Shown: positions 1 to 11,217 of the stretch, piece after piece | Layout of the letters: every line of letters begins with the position of its first letter | Numbering within the stretch: position 1 is the stretch's first letter | DNA from: Prostheceraeus crozeri | Taxonomy: Eukaryota > Platyhelminthes > Polycladida > Euryleptidae | Assembly: GCA_907163375.1 (NCBI GenBank) | Contig: CAJQUW010014356.1 | Span: forward strand, 167,343 to 231,342 | DNA: 64,000 bases | Reading direction: 5' to 3' | Position numbers and translations under genes: made by a program | The notes under the pieces: generated by a model | Database searches by the model: none | The model's input: the letters and a program-made list of their open reading frames with translations, nothing else | What the model was told of the DNA's origin: nothing

Positions 1-8
1 TCTTGAAA

Positions 9-144
9 TTGAAATAAGTAAATACTGAGCAATCAGTTAATTGAAATTAGTAAATATTTAGCAATCAATTAATTGAAATTGGCATTCTAGAGCAATCAAT
101 TAATCGACATTAGTAAATACTGAGCAATCAGTTAATTGAAATTC
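9..144. repeat. 32-bp tandem repeat, about 4.3 copies
   Basis: Units start at 9, 41, 73 and 104, with a partial fifth from 136. The unit is about 32 bp (the third is 31 bp) and reads TTGAAATTAGTAAATA then a GCAATCAATTAA-like tail. The units differ by scattered substitutions, so the array is not recent. It lies in the intron or upstream region of the methyltransferase exon. No function is evident. Confidence 0.85.
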
Positions 145-351
145 AGTTGATTTCTGATAATTCCTGGTCTTTACTAAATGAGGACATGAAAATTCCCAGG
201 GAGATTGAATTTACCAAAGCATTCGACTTGTGTGAAATGATTTGCTTATGCAGTGGCAGCTTTTTGGAGTGCCGTGCGTGACTTCTTGAAGTTGATCATG
301 AGCAGTGAGATTTTACTATGATTCTTATTTCCTTTCAGGTGATTGAATACA

Positions 352-1368
352 ATGATTGGATTGCGTCTGATTATCCGAAGAAATCCCATCAAAGTATTCA
401 TCTCAAGTTTCGTCCTTTTATTATGTGTCTATCATTGGTATCCAATGGCCAAGAGGAGTATTGAAGAACAAATCAAATGTTACAAATATTTCTACAATGC
501 AATGCCAAGAATGACTAAAGAAATAGCAAGCCTGTACAGTCCCACAATTGTTAGTCGAAAGGAAATCTCAAAAGTTTGTATCTACAATCCCTCTGATAGT
601 TTGAAAACATCTTCTGCAAACATGACGATTGGTACTTTACAGACTTTGGCGGGTTCTGTGAAAATTTACACGCACGGGTATGAAGACATTCAGGTTTCAC
701 GAATTATTTTACAATATCACACATGGGAAGCACACAATGGACGCATGGTTGAAGGATTTCTTCAAGCTGATCCAGATTTACACTTCATTGATATTGGCAC
801 AAATATTGGCGTTTTCGCATTAACTGCTGCGAAAAATAATCGTAAAGTTGTAGCTATTGACGCTAACAAAATGAATATTGATCTTTTATCTCGTAGCATA
901 GTTGTGAACAACTTTTCGAACCTCGTAACAATAGTTTACAACGCTCTATCAAATGAGCGGGGTAAAGTTCTGATTCATATTCTAAAATCGAACATGGGTG
1001 GATCTAAAGTTGCTAAAATTAATGAAAATATCAAGAATTCTTTGTCAATTGACGCAGTATTATTAGATGACCTAATTCCTTATATTCCTTTCAAGCGAGC
1101 TATGATGAAGATCGATGTTGAAGCATTTGAGCACTTTGTGATGGCAGGAGGGAGGCGATTTTTTCTAGAAATTGATATTCCTTATGTTCTAATTGAGTGG
1201 GGCAGTCAAATGAAGTCGCTAGATGAAAAATACATCGGTCTTGCATTTCTACATAACTTTTTCAAAGAACACGGCTACTCTCCGTACAGCCCAACAAGCC
1301 TAGTGAGATTGGCGGACTATTTCTGCATGTGGCCTTTTGATGTACTTTTCATGCGAGAAAGATTATAA
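352..1368 (+). CDS. FkbM-family SAM-dependent methyltransferase, membrane-anchored (last exon)
   Basis: This 338-residue protein resembles FkbM-type methyltransferases, which transfer a methyl group from S-adenosylmethionine to a small molecule or sugar hydroxyl. Residues about 15-31 are a hydrophobic segment (VFISSFVLLLCVYHWYP) preceded by arginines, consistent with a type II signal anchor and a Golgi or ER lumenal domain. The SAM-binding motif FIDIGTNIGVFALTA is near residue 145, followed by a VVAIDANK acidic turn. The family's second block, MMKIDVEAFEHFVMAGG, is near residue 250. The first ATG (352) follows a good splice acceptor (polypyrimidine then CAG, exon from 339), so a 5' UTR intron is likely and the coding region sits in one exon. 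No stop or frameshift interrupts it. The substrate is unknown. The fold assignment is firm; the anchor and localisation are inference. Confidence 0.85.
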   Translation: MIGLRLIIRRNPIKVFISSFVLLLCVYHWYPMAKRSIEEQIKCYKYFYNAMPRMTKEIASLYSPTIVSRKEISKVCIYNPSDSLKTSSANMTIGTLQTLAGSVKIYTHGYEDIQVSRIILQYHTWEAHNGRMVEGFLQADPDLHFIDIGTNIGVFALTAAKNNRKVVAIDANKMNIDLLSRSIVVNNFSNLVTIVYNALSNERGKVLIHILKSNMGGSKVAKINENIKNSLSIDAVLLDDLIPYIPFKRAMMKIDVEAFEHFVMAGGRRFFLEIDIPYVLIEWGSQMKSLDEKYIGLAFLHNFFKEHGYSPYSPTSLVRLADYFCMWPFDVLFMRERL

Positions 1369-2278
1369 TCAGTCACTGAAAGTTCAGATTTTGACAGAGC
1401 TATTAGTGCGAGAAAAGTGCGATTCAAAATAGTATTCAAGCTAAACAGAAGTAGACTTCAAATGATATACAACGTTGCAAAATATACATAGACATTTTAG
1501 AATTCTTCACAGTTATTAAGGCAGCCCTAATGAGGATTGACGAGCGTTCCCACAGGCAAAGTTAAAAGTTTCTATCAAAGCATTTAAATTGAAGCTATGA
1601 TAAAACACGGGCGAACGAAAATTACATATTGTTGAATATGTCTATATTTAGTCAATGTAATTGAAAATTTAACATTTTATATGTCAATTTGTTGACACAG
1701 ATTTTAGCAGTGAATGAATTAGAATCGTCTAACATTAGATATTTAACATTACCTTTTATCAAATCTTGAATATATTTTTTTACGACCAAGTACATTTTGA
1801 TTACAAAAAAGCATAACAGGATAAGGTAAGAGTAGGTACGAAAGTCAAAGAAAGAAAAGTAAGAGGTAAGTCGTCAACAAAATTCACTTGGGATTCCAGC
1901 CGCATCATCGAAGCCTAAGTCCGGTTCTCCATTTTCTGCGTGAACCTCTAATACAGCGGCTTGTTGCCCTTATTATCACATTACCTTTTTGACATCACCT
2001 TCAAATAAATATCGCCGATAAGCCATACTTCTATGACAAAGATCTATTTCATGGATATCTTAGCTACATATCTCTGTAAATCTATGGCTTAATTAGTTGA
2101 TGTGATTTGTTTTAAATATCATTTGTATAGCTAATCCCGATGTCTATATTCAACAATAGCAATGTTAATATTTTCTATATTTTCATATATTTCAATATAT
2201 TTCATATATTATATTTCAATAGCTCGTTCTATATTTTCAATGTCGTATAGACATCGTATTAACATTGCTATATTGAAG

Positions 2279-2349
2279 ATTACCTTTCAAATGACAGCTT
2301 GGTCGGTGCGTAGCGCCAGACGATTTAGGCTGATCATTTGAAAGGTAAT
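2279..2349. repeat. Hairpin with perfect 16-bp arms
   Basis: ATTACCTTTCAAATGA at 2279-2294 is matched by its exact reverse complement at 2334-2349, with a 39-base loop. This could be the remnant of a small foldback MITE. No target duplication was recognised. Confidence 0.8.
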
Positions 2350-2588
2350 ATATGCATTGTTACTGAACTTAAAATCTATGACATAAAAAACCCAACATTT
2401 TGATTTGTAAAAGACTCAAATCTATGATAATTTCTACATAGCCCATGCAGCTCAGAGTAGTATGTCAAGCTTGAGATATACGAGTCCAAATTGTGAATCA
2501 TAGGAATCACCTCAATGTCATTTTCACTGGGAATGCGAAGATGGATGGTGAAATGCTCCTACCTCAATGGTATTACATAGCAAATTAC

Positions 2589-2616
2589 ACGGCCTTAATC
2601 ATGCAATTAAGGCCGT
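2589..2616. repeat. Hairpin with perfect 10-bp arms
   Basis: ACGGCCTTAA (2589-2598) and TTAAGGCCGT (2607-2616) flank an 8-base loop. No terminator or RNA-gene role can be argued from this alone. Confidence 0.7.
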
Positions 2617-2749
2617 CTAATTTGGAATTGGAGGTATATAAACGACTTTCATAGAAAAATGACATGTGAAATATCGGCGGACAGCCCTACTTAGTAACAA
2701 TGTCTAACACAGATTGCGACACCGCTAAGTCACATATTAGGCTTAAATT

Positions 2750-2986
2750 TCATGTATGTCCTGGTTGGCGTACCAATAGCATGACATAATGCCATATAAT
2801 TTCCTTTCCCAACAAAATGAATGTGTCAGAGATATGCTGTGTCATAATGTTAATATATAACACGATGAATTCGATTCTCTGGAGCACGTGTTTTTCTCTC
2901 AAACCAACGAAAACAGGAGACGCATATTCAAATGCCGATCGCATGAGCATGGCCTTATGTAGCTCTGAAGCTGGAAGTCTCTTCAA
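2750..2986 (-). pseudogene. LINE reverse-transcriptase C-terminal fragment
   Basis: The minus strand encodes a 78-residue piece with KRLPASELHKAMLMRSAFEY followed by ASPVFVGL and a later LQRIEF. This matches the region just after the RT domain of Jockey/CR1/L2-type LINEs, where a line such as IRSIIEHASPV and then FESVQNRAHRI is seen, as in the better-preserved LINE at 59317-59997 in this window. The frame opens right after a stop codon and the upstream thumb and palm region is not recognisable in the same frame, so this is a degraded fragment. The assignment rests on one short block and is tentative. Confidence 0.4.
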
Positions 2987-3079
2987 TTATCTCACAAAAC
3001 AAATTCTTGGTCCTGTTCGACAGAGATGTTGGTCAAGAATGAACGGACAACGAATTGTCAGGAGTGCTTTTTTCTGAGC

Positions 3080-3906
3080 ATTCAAAGGTAATGCGTTCTT
3101 TAATCGAATGCCCGACGATTTCTTCCGCTTCCGAAAGTATCATGATATTGACTCAATTCGCGTGTCCGGGAGAGGCACTTCTGACTTTTGATCTTAAGTC
3201 TTGATATGAGTGAAGCAGTAGTTGTCATATTCAGTGCTTACCCTACTACACCTAATTACAAATTGGCACTTGTATCACTAAATGTAGCTGCTTCTAATTT
3301 TCTCATTATGATCAGAACGAAGTTTGTATTTTCTCAGAATACTGACATTCGAAATCAGAAAATCTCAGCATCATTCCATCAATGACAACTTTACACAATG
3401 CGGATTGGTGTGTCATGAGGCAATTTCATTGTAGCATTCTCAAACACTCTCTTGGTCGTTTAATATTTTTTATTACACACGTGTTGGGAAAATATGACGT
3501 TTTCATTTCACAATTTCCAAAAGGTCAACATTTTCATAAATTTGAAAAATATTTGACTTTTTGGCAAGTCGAAAAAACGCATACAAGTCAGTTAGGGTTT
3601 ACGACAGAAACTTTGTGGAGACTGCGAAGCGTTAACGTCAGAACCTATAACTCGTAAAAAAGTGGAAAATGAAGAGAAAGGGACTCGAAATAGGGAGATG
3701 TGTAGCCCATGTCTGGTCTCCAATAATTGGAAGCGGAAGCGGTTGAGTAGAAGCGGAAGCAAATAAAAATCAAACGCTTCCGCAGCCATGATCTGAAGTG
3801 CGTCAGGAAGCCAGAAACTTCCCGAAAATGTCTTCGTAGCTAAATTAATTTTATATGGCCTAGCTGGCTTGTCGAATTCAATAAAAGTGGAACTTCCGAG
3901 ACGAAT
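3080..3906. other. No gene seen
   Basis: Mixed intergenic sequence between the LINE fragment and the pogo element. The short open frames here have no recognisable domains and overlap each other on both strands. Confidence 0.4.
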
Positions 3907-3941
3907 TAGGGTAAACTCGGCTAATTTGGACATTTTTACTA

Positions 3942-4663
3942 CAGGGATGCGGAGTCGGAGTCCCGGAGTCCTATCATTTTTGCTGGAGTCGGAGTCCTAT
4001 CAAATGATGGGACTCCGGCCTATAGACCCGGAATATAATACAAACAAATTATTTATCCTCGTGCATGGCTGTCACTGTCTTGATGTCAACTTTCTCCGTC
4101 ATGCAAAAGTACAGAGACACTGCTGCATGCAAAGCTTGAGGGAATGAACCGTGATAGTGAGAATTGTCTTTTCACACGGTGATTTAGTAGAGAAGACAAA
4201 CCTTTCTAGCCTCGATCACACCTACACGCACCAAAGGTCATATCAGAGACAAATATGAAATACTAGTCTATTTGAGAACATTGTCTCTTACCCTCACGTT
4301 AATCTTGTGTGATGGCTCCTCCAAAGCGCATATTAAAATGTAAAGTGTACTCATATTTTTTGGAGAAGGATGGGGATTTTCCTGCCTGGTAGAGACTGGA
4401 GTTAAACCGTGTGAAGCACATATCAACAAGAAGGGAGGAGCTGAGTATGCATTCAAGTGAAAGCGACATTTGATTAACATTCATCGATAATGATTGATAA
4501 TTGATACAGCAATGATTACTAAAAATAATTAGCCTGTAATGATCAAGTAAGCCTATAATGATATATGATGTAGGTTTACCAGTTTTTTCAAAAAACTAGG
4601 CTATGTATATACTTGCCACCCGGAGTCGGAGTCCTATCAAAATGATAGGACTCCACATCTCTG
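3942..4663 (+). mobile_element. Non-autonomous hAT element, copy 1, nested in the pogo element
   Basis: The ends are CAGGGATGCGGAGTCGGAG and an imperfect inverted GGACTCCACATCTCTG. They are flanked by the exact 8-bp direct repeat TTTTACTA (3934-3941 and 4664-4671), which is diagnostic of hAT transposition. The motif GGAGTCGGAGTCC is repeated several times inside both ends. The 722-bp interior carries a decayed BED-type zinc-finger region at about 4312-4490 on the plus strand: YSYFLEKDGDFPAW in one frame, with the cysteine part in another. This is too short for a transposase. It is about 711-722 bp like copy 2 at 10499, so this is a family of internally deleted elements. Confidence 0.85.
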
Positions 4664-4689
4664 TTTTACTAACACCTATCTAATACATG

Positions 4690-4812
4690 CAATGCTATTC
4701 GTCTAATTTGAACACCACATCAGTCTAATTTGGATACCTACTCGACTAAATTGGACACCTTATGCTAGCACCTATTTAATACATAGAATGCTCCTCGGAT
4801 AATTTGGACAGT
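4690..4812. repeat. Subterminal repeats of the pogo element
   Basis: Several variants of CTAATTTGGACACC occur in a row, and a longer unit of about 110 bases repeats (CACCTATCTAATACATGCAATGC at the first copy, in altered form at the second). Subterminal repeats of this sort are often transposase-binding sites in pogo elements; that role is inferred. Confidence 0.6.
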
Positions 4813-5649
4813 ACAATTTCAAACTTACTTTCTTTTACTTAAGAATGATTTACCTACTAATGAATATTACGACTAGAATATTTCAGTAGGCTAAAGGTGC
4901 TGCAATTTGATGATTTTTTGCATAACGGCTAACGCTCATCAGAAAATAATTTTAGAGGTAAAAACTAGAATCATATAATGTATATATATTGTATAGATTA
5001 GGGCCCTGAAACTGAACTAGATGGCCTTTATATGCGTCACACTTAATGTACCGGTACGTAGATTATATAGTCCATTGATCCAGAAAAAAATTTCAAAGCA
5101 AGATTGTGATCTGAATATATTCATATATGTTCATAAAAAACACTATTATCAAATACAAATGTATGTTTGCAAATATTAATCATATAAACCATATCAAATA
5201 CCGTGCACTTAGGCTATATGCATTTTCATGAATGTCAATCAATTCTGAACAGATATACACTCCTCACTATACAATTATAAATGAATAAACTCCGAACGTG
5301 AATTACTAACATTTCAACAAGATAACATTTCCATCACTTTTTTAGCGCAAACTGCACAGAAAAAGTTCCAACAGTACATTTGCCACAATCTTTGTGCTCT
5401 CATCGTTTACAACACATGCATTGAAGCCATTCAACCCCAGTCGCATCGTCTTTATAGCGAACCCCAAAGATTGGCATATGTTTTCATCAACTACCGAAGA
5501 AGAGGATTTGCGAATAGGCCTACATTCAACAGGTGCTTTTGATTTTGCTCTAGGTGCATTGTGACCGATTGATGACTCTCGCATCCTACAAAATGCATCC
5601 AACGCAGCCTTTCTATTCGAATGCAAAGGCGGACCTAAACTCTCCAAAA

Positions 5650-6345
5650 GACACCTCCTCAGGCATATCTAGAGTGTCTAATTGAAGAGAAGTAGAGGGT
5701 GCAGAGGCAGACCATCAGCTGTCGTAGTGATGCCATCTTCTTCTGGAAGAGTACATGGAGATGCTTTACTTCCCACATTTTGCAGAGCACATGTATAAAC
5801 AGACAAAAACACATTGTTTTCATCACTTTTGGGAGAAGTTGATTCCTCATTACCTTCAATCTGGCTGGAGCCAAGAAGTTCTTTGGAAATAAAAAACTAT
5901 GTTTTGATAATGTGTCAAATGATAGCGGAAATACTCCAGTCCTCCGGAAGCCTGACACAGCATTTTCTTTTTTGCACGCAGTTTTACAGGCTCCCGAGAA
6001 CAACATACGGAAAGAAGTCTTCTTCGAAATTACTATACCGGGGTTTTTATCAATAAATGATCGGCATCTTTCTTGCCATGATCGCTTCAAGGGGCCAAAA
6101 ACACTAACATCAAGGGATGGTTGAAGACAAAGTCAAGGCAAACTAATCAACTCGACATTGTCTTTTGAGGCTTCCTGAAAGAGTTCCCTTTTCTGTCTAC
6201 TCACCATCGATTCACACAAACGTCCTTCTTGTGCATTTGTCAATGGAGTTAGTCGGCCAATCGTAGACATGGCGTTGAAATCGCCTTTGAGCCAAAGTGG
6301 ACGCAACGATGGTCCTCGGAATTTAATGTCTTTTCGCGATAGCAC
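5650..6345 (-). pseudogene. pogo-like (DDE_1) transposase remnant, internally deleted
   Basis: The minus strand shows a TIGRLTPLTNAQEGRLCESM block (pogo N-terminal side, before the catalytic domain). It is joined almost directly to DNVELISLP and then, in another frame, LQPSLDVSVFGPLKRSWQE, the hallmark after the second catalytic aspartate of DDE_1 transposases (usually HLLQPLDVSVFGPLK). Downstream, KTACKKENAVSGFRRTGVFP matches the family's GFR.TGi.P ending. About 200 residues with most of the catalytic core are missing, and a stop and a frame change lie near 6130. A second open frame further on (5342-5647) may be the tail or unrelated. The family is fairly sure; no function remains. Confidence 0.7.
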
Positions 6346-6545
6346 CTAAGCGAATTCTGTTCAATCCTCCAAGGAATAAATGGCGCTCGGGTTCTGTAGC
6401 GCATGTACATAGACCTACCTGTAGAGTCGTGGATACCTACGCGTTCATGTACAATAGAACTATAGGTTCCATAAGCGCTAATTATTCTTGAGGTACTGGA
6501 ATTGAGGTCCATAGTAGAATGGTCGTCATCGTGCACAAACACTAT

Positions 6546-8290
6546 TGCACTTTGGAAAGTTTATTTAGGCTTACAATTATTAATTACAAAATATTAATAT
6601 AATAATTAATTATTACAAAATTATCAAAGTTATCTGCCTCTTATTTGTCATTTATATTGTAATGAGCATTTCATGTAAAATTCCAGATTAACACAAAAAA
6701 GTAAGCTCTGTCCAAATTGCATGTAAGCATGCGACTATGCCTATAGCCTCGAAAAGGTGGATATAGCCACAAGCAATCATTTCAAAGAACTGTACACAAA
6801 CCCCATCGAAAACTTCGTAATAATTTTTTCTAAACGTATCTTAGCGCATTTCTATGCAGACATGGGCCTATAGACCTTAAACCCTGTGGGAACGCATCTT
6901 GCTAATATCAACAGATTATCTGGCGAGGTAGCGATTTGGTGGATAATTTTTTTAAAGGTTCATTTTCGTGTAAAAACTATCTCCGCATGTGAAAATGGTC
7001 ATCATTTATCCAAAAACATGTGTAAAATTAAAAAACGACAGGTGGCGAAAAAGTTGCTATAATTAGCTGGTAGATATTTGTTTACTAATGCGAGCTGATT
7101 TTTCGCCAACCGGCGAAATCGTGGATATTGTAGCAACTAATTAGTGGTAAGTAGTAATGTTCGTATATTACCTTCACATGAAAATATATTGTATACTCAG
7201 TCTGATCTGATAAAAAGGGATCTTTTTTTTAATTCACGAAGGCTTAAACTAAAAAAAGTATTTGTCTTCCATAAATGTCGCAGTAAATACTATGATATTG
7301 TTCAAATATTTGTCATTGTTGTAAATTATTGAATGTCAAGAGATGTTATGAAAATTGATATATGCGGATTCTCTATATAATTCTTATCATTATCAAAGAA
7401 TGATAGTCTGCACTTATTTCTTAGATAGATTAGCCATATGTGAGGGATAGTGAGGAGGTGAGGGAGGGAATAGAGCCTCGACTGTAGAGGCGGATTACTA
7501 AAGAAAACAAGAGAGAAAGTCAAAAGTAAAAGGTGACATATAGAGCGCGAATTGTCGCCGGCGAACTTCGCCAGCGAATATCCCGCAAATATGACTGAAC
7601 TTTAGCATGATATTCTGCAGCTGACATTCGCCAGTTTTTCGCAAGATTCGTTCCCACAGGGAAGCAGTACTTATCAATAGCGTCTTCTTTTCTCGAACAT
7701 TTGGAGGCTTCGAACTCCCTATTCTCATCTCTATCACGGTCCACTGCTGATAATGCTGATCGCGTTTAGAGACTATCGACATAATGGGTATACCCATCTA
7801 GATTATGTCTGAGATTATGCAATCAAGTTATCAGTCTTTGACCTACTATCTGAATTTAATGAGTCCTATGTACATGTACAAGCGGAGGGTTCACTCCTGT
7901 GAATCATGTTATGCTTAGTGCATGGGTATCTATAGATCACTGCCTTAGGCCATGCCTATGTCTTTCAATTTTGTAGCCAAGAGATAGGGCCTGCCCATTA
8001 ATTGTACAGTAAATAGACTGTGCACAAACCTTACTTAAATATTAGAGTATAATGAAGACACTATACCGTACTTATGATCTTAAGTTATAAACAGCTGCAC
8101 GTACCTACAGCAATCTAAAACCTTCTTCAATGGTTCGACTCAAATAGAGAGTCTTCTTTGTTGATATAGGCCTAGGACCACAATAATATAACCTTTTGTT
8201 AATCAATAGGCCTTTGTATCATTCGTGTTTGCCAGAGTTATAGTATAGATCGACTTCATACGATTTTAATTGCTCACAGGCTATAACAAA
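6546..8290. other. Interior of the pogo element, no gene seen
   Basis: This stretch is AT-rich with short open frames that overlap on both strands. None shows a recognisable domain. It could hold captured sequence or 5' leader and introns of the lost transposase. Confidence 0.4.
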
Positions 8291-9184
8291 CTTATCATTG
8301 CAGCCAGTGTCCAAATTAGCCTAAAAGTGTCATTACCCTATAAATAAAAGTGATAACCCTAAACATGGTGTCCAAGTTTTCAGCGTCCTTAATTTAATAA
8401 TATCTGGACATAGATTCTCATTTAAATAACCTACAAGCTCAAAACGTAATATTGATTTCCATAGCTAAGTCAGCATATAAAATTCACCGCTTGTGGTACT
8501 CACTTTCACTTTCCGCGCATCCGTTGAAAATAAGGATTCGGCTGCACTTTGCTTACGTGATTTTCTCATACATGCGAACTTGAGGGGTTCTTCTATTCTT
8601 TCCCCCCACATTTCTGTTGTTGACAGCCGGAAGTGTTGCATCGTCAAAGATCTTCTCTTGCTCCTATCTCTTCTCACTAACGTCGCATAGCTTTAAGTGT
8701 GTAAAACTCCTCTTATCTGACTTGTAGAACATTTACATCCTCAGAATTACTACTCATAATTTGTCTGTATACAGCAATCACACGAAGTTCATGATCACAG
8801 CTGTACCTTGTATTCTAAATGAGTATCCAAGGGACCAATCCTTCATCCCAGGGTTCAAGTAAGACTTCTCAGACGTGCTGTAGTGTCACTCAGTGACAGA
8901 TGAAGTCTACTCTAAACCCAATGTGACCAACTTTGGCGAAATTTGATGATTTTGGAAAACTTGAAAAATGTGGGGTGGAAGAATAGAAGTAGAAGAACCA
9001 TCTTGCCTTGTGTTGCTATTGACAACGTATTCGATAAAGTGACTCACATTGACCTTAATCTAATCTGCGGTGAGGATCCCGGTATCTATTCTCATCATAC
9101 ATGATTGATTAAGACTTCCAATTCCTGCAGAAATTAAGAAGTGTCCAAATTAGCCGAGTGTCCACGTTAGCCGAGTTTACCCTA

Positions 9185-10498
9185 ATTGATTTGAATGATG
9201 TATTTGAATGATAGGCCTACAAGGACATCAACCGTTTCATAATCCATATGGTCATCTTCCAAGGCATCTAAATCCTAAAATTGCCGCCATTCTGGCAGAA
9301 TAGGGGGAGAATTTGAGTAGTAATGAAAATTCCAGAAATATATTAGAATTCTCTAGCGTATAAGAAAGCTAGAAAACATAGATATGTCTAGCTTATGGTT
9401 TGTAAAAGAACAGTTATATATGTTTAAAAAAGTCCATCAAAAAGTATCAACTAACCCTGTAGGGCAAGTTTGTTGATACACTCGATAAGGTTAGTTGACA
9501 CAAGTTTTACTAAATTAATATATCATAATTGTTCCATATTATGCCTATATAAATACGAAATTGATGCTATATAGCACCAATTTAAAAATTTACTATAGAG
9601 CTCATAGACCAAACGTTAGATTTTGTCAATTATGCAGCATTTTGATGCTGTGGATTAAATACCATTGGCCCATTGTTATGATGCCTGTCATTTAAGGATC
9701 ACGATGATGTGGTAGCAAAATAGTAGAGTAGAGTAGCTCTATCGTGAATGACAATATGAGGCAAGCATGACGATGAGCTTGAGCTTGCGCATTGTACATT
9801 ATGGCATATTTTGCTGATGACTAATATTTATGATTACTGATTTCTTTCCTGTGTCAGTTAGGCCTGCATGTACATGCACATGTCTTCCGTATCTGTCTTT
9901 GGGGAGGCCAGCTATACCTCTCATGGAAGCAGATGTCTCATCAAGCACACTTGAATTTAATTCTTTATTGATTCTTTATCATCACATTATTTAAAAAATG
10001 TCAACAATCTCGTCGGCAGAACTTTGATGAGTTTTATACGTTGAATGCTGTGTAGGCCTATCAGACCTATCACTACTCTGCCTTATAAAGCAATCACGCT
10101 GAACGATTCATGCTACTAAGATAAACACTGACCAAAACCTAATATCAAACCAAAAGCAATCGAAAACTTCTCCTGAACCAACCCTAAAAAAATAATGACC
10201 CAAACCTCATTTTCATTAATTTTTGCATAAACCGCATGATAGGATGATAGGAATTCGAAGTCGATGTGGCCTAAAAGGATCCCACCTATATCTATAGTCA
10301 TAGCTATCATCATTCATGGATATCCATGCTTGATAAACCTACAACTTTCAAGCTTCAGAAAATATTACTGTCAAAAATCTCATACAGTCTATGGTACGAC
10401 AACTTTCGTAAAAGACTTAAAAAGTCAATAAAAAGCCGTTTCAAACGGCTGCGTTGTATAAAGGCGTGTTTATTCAAATATCTTGCACTTTCTTTTTA
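9185..10498. other. No gene seen; one hairpin
   Basis: Intergenic DNA between the pogo element and the second hAT copy. The only structure noticed is TCAACTAACC (9447-9456) with its exact inverse GGTTAGTTGA (9489-9498). Confidence 0.45.
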
Positions 10499-11209
10499 CA
10501 GGGATGCGGAGTCGGAGTCCCGGAGTCCTATCATTTTTTCTGGAGTCGGAGTCCTGGACTCCGGCCTATAACTAGACGCGAAATATAATGCAAACAAATT
10601 ATTTGTGCTCGTGCATAGTTGTCACTGTCTTGATGTCAAACTTTCTCCGTCAAAGAAAAGCACAGAGACACTGCTGCACGCAAAGCTTGTAATAGTTGAG
10701 GGAATGAACCGTGATAGTGAAAAGAGGATTGTCTTTTCACACGGTGATTTAGTAGAGAAGACAAGCCTTCATAGCCTCGATCACACCTACACGCACCAAA
10801 GGTCACATCAGAGACAAAAATGAAATAGTAGTTCATTTGAGAACATTACCTCCTACCCTCACGTTAATCGTGTGTGATGGCTTCTCTAAAGCGCGTATTA
10901 AAATCGAAAGTGTACTCATATTTTTTGGAGAAGGATGGGGATTTTCCTGCTTGGTAGAGACTGGAGTTAAACCGTGTGAAGCACATATCAAGAAGATGGG
11001 AGGAGCCGAGTCGCATGCATCCAACTTAAAGCAAAATTTGATAAACTTTCATCGGAAATGATTGATGATTGATACAGCAATGACCACTAAAGATATGTTC
11101 AGGTATAAGTCTGTACAGATGTCAGGTACAAATCAACCTCCGCGAGTCGGAGTCCTATCAACGCCTGCGAGTCGGAGTCTTATCAAAAGGATAGGACTCC
11201 GCATCCCTG
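10499..11209 (+). mobile_element. Non-autonomous hAT element, copy 2
   Basis: This copy is collinear over its whole 711 bp with the element at 3942-4663. It starts CAGGGATGCGGAGTCGGAG and ends GGACTCCGCATCCCTG, so its inverted ends match better than in copy 1. The flanking octamers (TCTTTTTA and TTTTATAT) are not identical, so the target duplication has decayed or the ends are slightly misplaced. The interior again carries BED zinc-finger remnants: ASLKRVLKSKVYSYFLEKDG in one frame and GVKPCEAHIKKMGG with SHASNLKQNLINFHRK in the next, separated by a frameshift. The two copies share the same frameshift region, so both descend from an already broken source. Confidence 0.8.
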
Positions 11210-11217
11210 TTTTATAT

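Larger units (their letters stand above)
1369..2749. other. No gene seen; short inverted repeats only
   Basis: After the methyltransferase stop there is a 3' UTR-like AT-rich stretch and then intergenic DNA. I see no convincing coding region on either strand. The two hairpins listed separately (2279-2349 and 2589-2616) are the only structure noticed. Confidence 0.5.
3909..9182 (-). mobile_element. pogo/Tigger-like DNA transposon, 5.27 kb, TA target duplication
   Basis: The left end GGGTAAACTCGGCTAATTTG (from 3909) is inverted at the right end, where CGTTAGCCGAGTTTACCC finishes at 9182. Both ends are flanked by TA (3907-3908 and 9183-9184), the target used by the Tc1/mariner/pogo group. The core CTCGGMTAATTTGGACA recurs as subterminal copies: 4690-4812 on the left, and 8302 and 9141 on the right in the opposite sense. 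A transposase remnant of pogo (DDE_1) type lies inside on the minus strand (5650-6345). A hAT element (3942-4663) is inserted only 33 bases inside the left end. Without that insert the element is about 4.5 kb. The transposase is internally deleted, so the element is dead or non-autonomous. Confidence 0.75.
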
